Positions 12,401 through 23,258 of a stretch of DNA of 64,000 nucleotides are shown in pieces. The stretch is from Lanius collurio (taxonomy: Eukaryota > Chordata > Aves > Passeriformes > Laniidae): assembly GCA_020086605.1 (NCBI GenBank), contig JACBWW010000004.1, forward strand, positions 13,324,716-13,388,715, given 5' to 3'. The notes below the pieces were generated by a model. It did not search any database and was not told the origin of the DNA. It worked only from the letters and a program-made list of their open reading frames with translations. Position 1 is the first letter of the stretch; the number at the start of each line of letters is the position of its first letter. Both the position numbers and the translations under genes were made by a program.

Positions 12401-13381
12401 ACAGGGACCACACATGTATTTGGCACATTGCAGAGTATATGGGGGGAGTTCAGGCTCTTTAGAATATATGTAACTTCTTAGTTTGTCTTTTTAAACTTAG
12501 GAAGTGAAGCAAGAAATGTATCAATGACAAAAACAAAGATAGGAAATTATTGCACAGGTATCATCCATGGCAATCATCTGGTGATGACCATACAAATGTA
12601 TGTATATATTCAAATATACATGAGTGGTGGGATGAGAAACTCGTGGTATTTTAGTGTTATTTCTTAACAGTACTATTCTCAGGAATATTAGTACATCTGC
12701 CACTAATTTAATGTAACATTCAAAGTGACCCTGGGAAAAGTCAGATACAGGGATCAAGTGAATTATTGATATTGGTATAGCACAGAGAACTATTCCAACA
12801 ATCGACTGTTCAACAAATACAAGTAATTAATCCATAGCTCCTTGTACTTTGCAATACAAACTAGTAAGCAAAGTTTCTTCAAACCAGGCCTCACTGAAAA
12901 AGGCACCTGGCAAATGACTGAAGTGATCTGTACTCACTACCAACCGAATTTTCACAGACTGTTTATTGAAAGCAGTGTTTTAAAGATAACAAAGCAACTT
13001 TCTGTAGTTCATAATCTAAAAAAAAAATATTGTCTAAGATATTATGAATAATGCCAACTATATTATTTTAATGAGTGGCCCCCTGGAATTGCTTGAATAT
13101 TTCTTTGCAAAAACAGCTCTAATTTTGATTAAGGCACAGCTATTATCCCAGATGACCCAAAACAATTAAGGTTATATAAGAGAAAAAAAGTATTTGGAAT
13201 CATCATTAATTCTGACATGTGATCGCATTCTAATATATTTCTTACTTTGTAGCCTTGAATGATTTATAATTTGTTCTCCTATCTAAAGGGAGAATACATA
13301 ACTCTTTTTTGTTGAGATTCTGTTCCTTCGATTAGCCTTTGGTGGTAGTTTCAAATTTAAAAGGTGTTTGTTCATTTTCAG
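6476..13381. other. AT-rich non-coding DNA, no recognised element
   Basis: No CR1 or LTR ends were recognised. It holds an A run at 7510-7523, a C-rich run around 11440-11453 and short local duplications near 10266-10305 (TAACAC-type) and 10660-10680. Open frames are short and low in complexity on both strands. Confidence 0.6.
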
Positions 13382-13583
13382 AGACTTTGCTCCTACTGCT
13401 TAAAGAAAAATGGAGAAAGACAGGATCAGATAAAGCCTGAAGCTATCAGAGACTCTGTTGGCTTGTTTGACAAGAACTTACTGGTGCAGATGGAAAACAG
13501 GCTATTGCAGAGAAGGATATTTGTACAAGAATCTGAGAAGAAATATATTTCATACTGAGCCTGATCAAAGATCAAGAGTAAAG
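13382..13583 (+). other. Candidate exon (202 bp) with consensus splice sites
   Basis: The segment is bounded by the acceptor GTTTGTTCATTTTCAG (ending 13381) and the donor AAAG|GTAAGA at 13584. The frame starting at the first base is open for 58 codons to TGA at 13556-13558. It includes KKNGERQDQIKPEAIRDS and LVQMENRLLQRRIFVQES, which are charged and helix-like. The stop lies upstream of the donor, so if transcribed this would be a terminal coding segment or a non-coding exon. I do not recognise the product. The donor side overlaps a diverged direct repeat (13541-13730). Confidence 0.22.
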
Positions 13584-13730
13584 GTAAGAAACAAGAATAG
13601 CCTTTAAAAAAAATTGTACCAGTCTGGCTCTTATGAAACATACAGAAAAAAAGAGAGATATCTCACACTGGGCCTGTTCTAAGATAAAGAATATAAATAT
13701 AAAACAAGAATTGCCTTTTTAAAAATCCAA
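13541..13730 (+). repeat. Diverged direct repeat, two units offset by 113 bp
   Basis: The segment from 13541 to about 13617 aligns almost without gaps to 13654-13730. Shared anchors include 'actgagcctg'/'actgggcctg', 'aagat' and 'aaacaagaat.gcctt'. The many substitutions indicate an old local duplication. The GTAAGA donor-like site in unit 1 (13584) reads differently in unit 2. Confidence 0.75.
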
Positions 13731-16700
13731 ATGAAAGTAAAACTTCTATGTTAATGAAATAAGTCTGGAAAGCCTTCAAACTGCTGAAGAAGGTGGCCAA
13801 ATAAATTAGGATGAAATTTCATGGCTCCTGCTACACGTCATTGAGAGGCTGGTGGTCCAATGCATATTTAACATTAAGAAGCTATGCAGAATAAAAATCA
13901 CTGACTGCATATCAATGGCCTACTCTCACTAAAACTCCTTTGGGGGCAAAGAATGATTACTTAAATAAAAAGCTGAAAGAATTGTAATGAATTAAGTCAT
14001 GCTGTCAATAGTTTAAAAAGTGAACAGCATTTTGAAGATTCCTGGGGGTAGGATGACACTAAGAGTTTGCTGTCATTCTACTAAACCCTCCCTAGACCAG
14101 GGGGAAGGCTAAGCATTAAAGCAATTTCTGACCTGAAGAGCTGTCTTTTTCAATGATTCAATTTCTTAGCAATTAAAATGTATTTTCTGACATCTTACTT
14201 TCTGGATAATGCGGTTGAAATTTGTAAGCAATTTTAGACAAGCTTTGGATAGACAAATTATTTTGCTTCTGTAGTCAACTGATAAATACTGGATCCTTTG
14301 AGTGGTCCTAAGCACAGGTATCAGCATCTGTACATACATGAGGAATAAATTCCTTGTTACACCCAGCCTGCCAGAGGTAACTGTTATGTACTGGAGACTT
14401 CTTAATAGCCCATGTTTTATTCTTTTATAACTTAGGAATATTTAATTAACATCAGTTGAACCTACAATTTTTATACTCAGATTTGGAGGACCAATTCTAA
14501 GAGATGCAAATAATCACAGTAAGGCATAGGTTTAAATATCCTCTTCTTGCTATTTTTAGCTATCTTCATGGCATGAAATACACCTCTTTCTTCCTTCTCA
14601 TTTTATCAAGTTCTTTTGGGTCAAGCCCTTTACAGAAAACAGCATGATGGGAAAGGAGGAGAGAAACAGAGATAAAATAAAGTTTTCATCAGGAGCTTCC
14701 TTGATGCATTTATGCAAGCAAGTATATGAAGTATTTACAAACTGGGGACTCAAGTGCGCATTTGGAAGTGACAAAACTCTTTATAAAGTAATTTGTTGCG
14801 TGGTACTTTCTGATTCCAAAAAGTCAAGTTTCTTAAGATCTTTATCTTGATCTTCGTTTCCTTTTGTACTGGTGAGGTAAAAATATTTCTTTTATCAGCT
14901 CTTCGAGAGAAAGAAAAAAGGACTTCTTGAAAATTTCAGTAGGTTCATAGGGAAAAAGAGAACCTGAAGGTCTTTTTATACTAATGAAATTCTGGAGCTC
15001 AGGTCAGTACAGAAACCTGTTTGGAATGGGAATTGAAATAGTTTTGAATAAAGTTCTATCCTTCTATGTTTTAAAAGAATTATTATTATTTTATTTAGTC
15101 TAAAACATAATAGTCATATACTTCTTAGTCTTTTAGTTTTTTGGTGAGAGACCAAAGTTCTTTTTCAAAGTACAAGGTTCTTCATGAGAGTCCATAAAGA
15201 AACTATTTTTTAACCATTCCCTTTTCTGTTTTCCTGTAATTTGCTTGGTAAATATTGAAGTAGCCCTTAATATCCATGATCTATACCTCTAACTTCTTTA
15301 CTAAAATAAACAGGTTTTTCTTTTACTCAATTATTTTAGTATGGAGCCTCTGCAAGAACTTCTAAAGTCGTTGGGTAGAACAATTATCTTCATGAATTTC
15401 ATATAGTCTTTTCAACCAGCTGCTTTCTCTGTGGTTAAGGGAAGATGAGTTTTGGTGAGAATTGTCAGGTATTTTCTATATCTGATAAAAAGGCCCTTTT
15501 CTGTAGTAAATTTGTAACGTGTGTAAATCTCCAATATATAAACAGTCTTTCTGTTTCTTCCTTTCTTTCTATTTCTTTTAATTAAAATTAATATTTTGAA
15601 TATTTCTCAGAGACAATGACAACTAGATGAGCATTAAATATCCTTAGGAAATAGCGTGAGAGGGAAGAGTGTGTACAAGACCTACTTTTGTCTTTTAGCA
15701 GCAGTGGTGAGTAAGGATATGTTTTTCTTTCTGGAAACAACACACAGAGATGTACAGATAGCTAAGCAATGCTGAGGACAAACTTGAATTGCCTTTCTTT
15801 TATTGAAGGACAGAAAATGGTACATAAAAATGGTAATTTCAAATCAGTGAAAGCTGCATTTCCATTTCCTAGTGCTGATACTTGATTCCAGTTTTAATGT
15901 TTATCAATACAGTGGACAATGTTAAACATTTAAGGACCCTCTATTGCCCATAATTTATTTAATTTCAATTATTATTTCTCTAGTGGTCTTTAGAATTTCA
16001 AATTTACAGTAATTGCCATCTTATCGATTGAGAACCAACACTGCAACCTTTCAAATTTTCAGATTTAAATGGAGATGTATTAGATAAGTGTTTTCAAACT
16101 GTTGCTTAATGTTAAAGGATTCAGAGCTAATATTGAATTAAGTCAGCATAGTGAACACTTCCATCTGTTATTGCAACAAAATGTGTGAGTGTTTTTTCAA
16201 CATCAGGGAAAAGAATTTGTATCTGAGTATATCAAGAGTTCAGGGAAGCACAGATCTCTGTACACATTGTACATGTAGTTCAGGGAAACCGAGTGTGGAA
16301 AAATGCATTAGCTTCTGGAAGATTTTTTTCCCAGAAATGTTCAATATTAATTAAGGTACTGGAAAAATGCGGTGCTGGAGGCAATGAAAGTGTAGCCATC
16401 TAACCTTTCCATCTAGTTATTGTTCATCATGGTCCTACTGTAAGGGAGGTCTGAAGATTTACTATCTGGCAGAAGAGCTGTGTCAGTTCAGCAGCAACGT
16501 TGTGGAAAGAAAGTGACCAAAGGTTCTGCACTTCAACTGCAATCAGAGTCCACATTAGAGACCTTGAAAGAACAAAAAAAGAATAAGTTCTGCATTGCCA
16601 ATAATGTGGGCCAAACTGGAATGACAGTAGATAAGCTTTTGTGCCTGTCTGAAATGTAGTGATAGGTTTATAACTACCTTAGAAGGAAAATCTAAACAGA

Positions 16701-19700
16701 AACAAAGAGATATAAGTGTTCCCACAACAAGAGGAAGGTTACCATTTCCCCTGCTGTTTGTGTACAAATAACCCTGACTCATGCTCCATATGCTTCTTTT
16801 TTGTCTGCATTTCAACACTGAATATTCACTTGTCCTCCCCATCTGTAAGTTATTATTGTTTTGAAACACATTTTTTCACCATTTCTGTTTTAGAATTTGA
16901 TTGCAACCACTGACTAAACTCATTCAACTTTTATTTTTCAATAAAATGGTGCAGTTCTAAAACATATTCAAAATCTGCAATCAATTTGTCCTTGATTTTC
17001 CTGGTATCTAAGGAACAAACATTCAGAAAAACAAAAGCATTTAGTAGGACCAAAATAATTTATCAAGTCCTTTGTAATACCTAAGAAACATAGGAGACAA
17101 GCAATAACAAAAATAAAAAAGCGTCATCTAAGAGATGGGCAGGGGATGGGTGGACAGAAATGTTAAAAAAATTAAGACAAAAGACAGAGATTTTTTATTT
17201 AAGAATAAATTTGTGCATGTCCAAACACATGCTCACATGTGCACAAAAGATTTGAGGGGAAGAGAACAAAACCAATTTCTTCATTTTGGCTATTTCCAAT
17301 GGAGGAGGGAAATGTCAGTATTAAAAAAATCCCAATCAAACAAAAACCAAAAAGAACCCCCAAAAACCCAGAACCTACACTCAGTTTGCCCCCTAAAAAG
17401 TTAAAAAACCACAAACCAAACCAAGGAAATAGAAGCTTGAGGGACAATTTGCTTAGTCCATATGAACTATATTTATCTGCTGTGAAAGAAAGTTTCATTT
17501 TTTCTTTCTCTTTGAAAGAAACAAATGTCAGAGAGGTATATGTTCTTTCAGCACAGTGCAGCTGAGAAGTGAATAAGGGGCTTTTTTTGTCCTGCAATTG
17601 ATCTAAAAAAAAAAAAAGTTAAAAAGGTAACAAATTAGGAGATCTCAGTTTTTGTTAGTATTTCCAACTGTTCAGAAAACAAACAAACAAAACCAAGAAG
17701 TTAGTACTTGATCTTCAGACTTGTATTGCTGGGAGTTTCTGGTTCAGCATTCCAGGTGAAATACCAGTGGCTAAAAACAGCATGCACACAGCTTTATGTG
17801 CAGCAAGCAGGCAGTGCTCCCAAATGCGAGAGCCAAGTAGATTCCACTATTAGCTCATTGACTTTAAATCATTTTAAAGGCCACTACATTTTGAAATTAT
17901 TCATTTAAACCGTGATAGATGGCATCAGTTTATATTCAGAGAAGCAATAAAGAGGAAACCTACATTCACCTCTCAACAATGCAGCCTCTCCCAGTATTGG
18001 GCCTCAATGATAATAGGAATACTATCCCTTATGGCTTTTCTGATACTTAAAGACCATTAGAGCTTGACAGAATGCTATGCACTGGTAAACATTGTCTGAT
18101 TGATGAGTCCACTTTTTTGAGGAGTGACTGGAGTAATATGAAATCAGGTAATAAAGAGTTCAGGCACTACAGGTTTGCACTTAACTTCAGTTTATTATAT
18201 TCTAGGAGTGATTCAATAGTGTTGAAAAGATACAGTATAATTCAAGTGCTTCCCTTTCAGCATACAGTCACTTCTACAAACAGCCTCTTTTTGGAGAGAT
18301 AGAAAAATGAGAATTTGGACAAGGCTTGGACCTCCTGTTCAGAGTAGTGCTGACTTCAAATGCAGACCCAACATCCTCATATTCTTTCCCAGCCAAAGTT
18401 TTAGAGGCTCCAAGGGGGAAGATTTCATGATTTCTCTGAACTATCCTTTCTAGTGCTTTACCACTCTAGTTGTGAAGATTTTTATTCTTTTGTTCAAAGG
18501 AAGGTTATCTGACTCAAGGCTAATCAGATTAAACAGAAGTATTCAGTGTGGGTCAGTGGAACAAAGATATAGTGAGAATAACCCCTGAATCTTAAAGTCC
18601 ACCAGAGCTGGCTTAAGGTGTCTGTGAAGGAGAAATCTTTTGTCTCCGGATGTCCACCAAATTTAGCTATGTGTAATTTTCCATTATTGTAACTGATTTT
18701 GTTGTACCCTTTCAGTATGTACCTCTTGTCCTGTCACTTCACAGGAGAAGGTTTCCCCTTCATTTCTATCTTCTCTACAACCTCTCTGTAGTGTTGTCTT
18801 ATTCTCTTGCTTAAGTAAACCCAGTAACTCTAGCCCCTAAATATTTTAATGACTCTCCACTTGATTATCTCTTGAATTCATGTAGAATTCAGTAGAAGAC
18901 TAAGAAGAATTACCAGTGTGGAAGGCAAGCAGCCAGCCTTAAGACTGCAGCTTTTATTGGCAGATGACCGTACCTAGGTCCCTTAACAGGAGATTTTTCT
19001 TGGCTGTTATTACTTGTGACTTCTTCTGTGACACTGGAATTGATTTATCTGATAGGTGTGGCTCTTCCAGAGCCCTGCCCTCCCAGAGCTTGCTCTTTCA
19101 CTGCTGGTGACAAAGGTCTGTATTTTTTCCACATCTGCAGACATAGAAAGAGTCATCTAGTGGTCAGAACATACTATCTTTCAGTTTCCACCATTGAGGA
19201 AATCCACTTGTGTTGACTGCAGCTTCTGCGATTCCCTGCTCTTGTGGGAGGTAGAGTTTGGATTCCTCCTGTTCCTCCTCCACCTTAGAGTCTTTCCAAA
19301 AACCCACTTGATCTGCCATTCATTCCTTCTTTGCTATGCAGCATGCTCACTCCATCTCTCACGGGTAACTCAGTGATTTAAGCAGATCAGCAGATCACAC
19401 ACCTATCACTGATGAGGCTGCCATTGCCACCAGCTAAAGATTCAGGGAAGAGCTATGAAATCAAAATGCTGCTGAATAGTCCCTTCTCAGCTAATCTCTC
19501 CTCCCACTGATGTATCTTTTCAGCCCTTAAGTAGCTTTTGCTTTTTTATTCCCCCAAGTATATTAAGATGTACCATATGTAGGACATTGTTGTAGTATAA
19601 ATGCACCATTAAACTAAGAGCAAAGAGATATTCTTAGCTCTGCCTCTTCCTTTCTAAACACATAAACAGGGAGTGAATATTTCCCTTCCACACATTCAGG

Positions 19701-20218
19701 CTTATGGTGATTTGATTTTAGTATATCTCAGTACAGCTTCTAGCCCTCTGGCACCTCTTTCCAAGAGCTGAACTTCAAGGTGTGACTGCTGCAAGCACGA
19801 GTTTATCAATGCAGCTAATTGCCACCTCTTTAACACTGATACATGACATCATCATCATCATCATCTAAAAATACTTCTTCCAAGTGAAGAATAATAACAG
19901 AATCTGTGGATGATCACAAACCAGTTTACTTTAACATTTAGCTGATGAATCTTTGAGTATGATTTCCATCAGAATAAGTCTCTAAAGGAGGATCTGCACA
20001 ACATCATTGGTGAAAGAAAAGGCAGCAGCTCCAATTAATTAAAAATTCATAGTGGCTTTGATTGTAGATAGTCTCTATTTTTTTTGGTTGTATCTTTTGC
20101 CCCCAGGGCTCTTGACCAAATCTGAATTTATTTAGAAAGACAAAATGCAAATGGTCCAGCCATTTTTGCACATGATGAGGATTAATATATATATATCATT
20201 GCCCACGTTTGGATTAAG
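13731..20218. other. AT-rich non-coding DNA, no recognised element
   Basis: No gene or transposon end was recognised. It holds an A run at 17605-17617, an A/C-rich tract around 17325-17420, a (CAT)n microsatellite at 19847-19865 and a short TA tract at 20185-20197 before the second gap. Open frames at 16.5-17.6 kb and elsewhere are low-complexity shadows. Confidence 0.6.
19847..19865 (+). repeat. (CAT)n microsatellite
   Basis: About six uninterrupted CAT/ATC triplets. Confidence 0.95.
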
Positions 20219-20573
20219 NNNNNNNNNNNNNNNNNNNNNNNNNNNNNNNNNNNNNNNNNNNNNNNNNNNNNNNNNNNNNNNNNNNNNNNNNNNNNNNNNN
20301 NNNNNNNNNNNNNNNNNNNNNNNNNNNNNNNNNNNNNNNNNNNNNNNNNNNNNNNNNNNNNNNNNNNNNNNNNNNNNNNNNNNNNNNNNNNNNNNNNNNN
20401 NNNNNNNNNNNNNNNNNNNNNNNNNNNNNNNNNNNNNNNNNNNNNNNNNNNNNNNNNNNNNNNNNNNNNNNNNNNNNNNNNNNNNNNNNNNNNNNNNNNN
20501 NNNNNNNNNNNNNNNNNNNNNNNNNNNNNNNNNNNNNNNNNNNNNNNNNNNNNNNNNNNNNNNNNNNNNNNNN
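20219..20573. other. Assembly gap (355 N)
   Basis: A run of 355 undetermined bases. The right edge starts inside a pure TA tract and the left flank carries another TA tract within about 25 bp. An AT-rich simple repeat is the likely reason the assembly broke. Confidence 0.99.

Positions 20574-20602
<29 letters not shown>
20574..20602 (+). repeat. (TA)n microsatellite at gap edge
   Basis: At least 14 uninterrupted AT dinucleotides starting directly at the gap boundary. The true length is unknown. Confidence 0.97.
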
Positions 20603-20608
<6 letters not shown>

Positions 20609-22289
20609 AAAAATATTATTCTATCATTTAAATATTTTCCTGAACAGAAATATAGTTGGAAAAGCTATTAATAAAAAATGGAGATTTCATTTGGCGTCCC
20701 AATGAAATTTTGAGAAGACATGGCTGTCTCTGTTCCAGTATTAATTAATCTGAAGTGGGACTGAAAAATGGAGGTTTGCCTGTAAACACCTGTTCCTCAC
20801 AAATAATTTATTCTACATTTATTCTACATTTATAAAGATTTACTTAAATAGTAGTTGTGTTTTATATCCAGGTATAACTAAGCTTGAAAATTGAAAGTTG
20901 TGCAGAGAGTAGTCTGGGCTGAAGAAATGCTTGTTGTTTGGGATGTGGAAACCCTAAGAGATGGAACGGTTTGATGGAGACAAACCACATGATATCCCAT
21001 GCTTTTGGTTACCCAAAGCAAGGAAAACATTGGTGAATAAGTTTCTATTTTTAATTGAGTACTATAAATAGATTTTTAAATTTAACATGCAGTTAAATAA
21101 AGTAGACAACAGACAGGAATTGTCCTTTTTAACAGTATAAATGTAATCTGTAAAGAAGTATTCTGTGCCATTCAGTTCAAAGAAAAGGCCCAGCACAGAA
21201 TGGACTCTTCTATCTTTTTATTCTTTGTTGATATCTTGTGCTATCACTAGATAGAATATTGTTATCTTTACAAACACTCGTCTTCCCCAAGAAAATAAAG
21301 ACACTTCTCCAGAAACAAGGCTATTTGATATTCAGCATGATCTTTAATGTTGCTCTATATAAAGTTTATATAATCCACCATAAAAAGGTGGAAAGATATA
21401 AAAGAAAAAAAATAATTTTATGTCTTATGTTATCAGTTTATATATTTCATTCCATTTTATATCTCTTCTTCAGCATCTTATGAGTCCCTCCTCCTTGCTC
21501 TTTGCTCAATAAAATTGTGGCCTGTAAGTCCCTCTTAAATAGAATGTGCAATAAAGATGCAATAAATTCACATTAACAAAACCCAGTAAATGTGAGGAGA
21601 CGAGTCAAGGTCCAGGACTTGGAGATGAGTGTTTACTGTACATACCCTTGCACAGTGTGGATGTAACACTCAGCAACACTTAAAAGAAATCATTTCTCAT
21701 TCAAAATTCATTAAATTGTAACTACAGATTTAGTAACATCCTGGCAGTTTCTATTGATTAACCCAGGGATATTGTGGAAACTTGAAGCATACAGAAAGTG
21801 CCTTTAAAAGGAAATACTGATTTTATCTGGGGAGGGTGGTACACAAGCCTGCTAAAAAGACATGAGCAGTGTAATTTTTTTAGAGTAGTAACAGCAAATG
21901 AGCTGTAAGTTATCCTAATGTACGTGTTCTTCTGTGTGAAAATCACCTATGTCTCAAAACCAAACTTTTACTTTATAGCAAGTTACAATGATAAAGATTG
22001 TCATCTGTATTGATGGAGGTTAAAAAGACAGAGATTCATGTTTTTGACTGAACAAGTAGAACTTGAGGAGAGCCCCATAAATCCAGGACCTGATCAGAGC
22101 ACATTGCCAAGACTCACCTTGAATGTTCCTGATACTTACTACTTGCTGAGTGTTTATATGGATTTAGCAAAACTTGGTGACTTGCAGCACTTCAAGACAC
22201 ATGAATGTTGTCAGCCACATCAACTACATTTGATATCTTGTAAAATAAACTGGTATTTTGGGAAAAAATTTGTTACTGTTCCACCTAAA
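20603..22289. other. AT-rich non-coding DNA, no recognised element
   Basis: Holds a small tandem (ATTCTACATTT twice, about 20811-20832). No splice-bounded or family-like open frame was recognised. Confidence 0.6.
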
Positions 22290-22468
22290 ACAGGTTATCC
22301 ACAGGAGTTATGAATATTCCATCTTTGGAAGTGTTCAAGGTCACGTTGGATGAGGCTTTGAGGAACCTGATCTGTGGAAAGATGTCCCTGTCCATAGCAG
22401 GTAGATTGGATCAGATGAGCTTTAAATGTCCCTTTTGACCCAAAAAATCCTGTGATTTTATAATTCTT
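22290..22468 (+). mobile_element. CR1 LINE 3' end
   Basis: The sequence matches the last ~180 bp of avian CR1: 'tggaagtgttcaaggtcacg', 'ttggatgaggctttga', 'aacctgatct', 'aaagatgtccctg', 'ttggatcagatga' and a terminal 'tgtgattttataattc'. It is heavily 5'-truncated, as most CR1 copies are. An 86-base-class open frame just upstream (22038-22313) runs into the element and is not a gene. Confidence 0.92.
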
Positions 22469-22860
22469 TTCTGCAGCTTGCCTTATAAATTATTTTTTCC
22501 AATCTTGTTATCTGGTTTGACTTAGTAATGGATTTTCTTGAAATTATTTAAAAAGCAAGAAACTTGAGAGTCATTTTAAAGAAAAAGTACTTGAGTCACC
22601 ATGACTTGATGATTTATTTTCACATAATATATTGCAATATCCATCTTCACTTTTGTTACAGAGCTGAAGTTTCTGTAATTTGTAAGAAAAAGGTATCATT
22701 TAATTTATTAAGAATATGTGCATGAAATTCAGCCAGTAAAGATTTATACCACTGATGAGCACATTCAAATGAAGCCCTATCATTAGCACTGGTATGTCTG
22801 TCATTAGTAAAATCATGGCATGACTACAGTCTTTCCAACATAATTTTCATATATGCATAA
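22469..22860. other. AT-rich spacer between CR1 and LTR
   Basis: No feature recognised. Confidence 0.6.
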
Positions 22861-23258
22861 TGCCGTGGTTGCAGCCAGCAGAGGGTTAAATTTTGCAGCA
22901 GCCAGGAGGGGCCTGGCCAACACCTTGGGTTTTTCTATACCATCTGAGGACATGCAGAGGGGTTGGAGGGGGGTGAGAGCCCTTCTGCTGTGGCCATTGA
23001 TGGCCTGTGTGTTCAGGTAGTGTTGTGTACCCCGTGGGGAGCATTCGCATGTGACTCATCCCCGTGTGCTCTGCTGTTAGCGTGGTCACTGCTACATTTG
23101 GTTTTCTTATTTCACTGCTGTTTCTAGCAAAATGTTCTTATCTCAGCCTGTGATCTTTACCTTTTGTGCCTCCTTTTCTCCTCTCCATTCCACCACAGGT
23201 GGAGGAGGAGAGTGAGGATGAAACACATGGTCTAGGGTGTTCCAGTGGGAACACTACA
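22861..23258 (+). mobile_element. Avian endogenous-retrovirus LTR (probable)
   Basis: A GC-rich block begins TGCCGTGGTTGCAGCC and ends ...ACACTACA, giving TG...CA termini. Interior landmarks fit an avian LTR family as I recall it: 'agagggttaaa', 'tggccattgatggcctgtgt', 'gagcattcgcatgtgactca', 'tgttcttatctcagcctgtg' and 'ccattccaccacaggtgg'. No target-site duplication is visible (GCATAA before, TTGGGG after). It may therefore be a 5' LTR with lost internal sequence, or a fragment. Short open frames inside are not genes. Confidence 0.68.

Noticed and set aside
20145..20705. 186-codon frame across the second gap
   Set aside because: Mostly N plus a translated TA repeat.
22038..22313. 91-codon plus-strand frame with protein-like stretches
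   Set aside because: It runs into the CR1 3' end, lacks splice sites and matches no family that I know.
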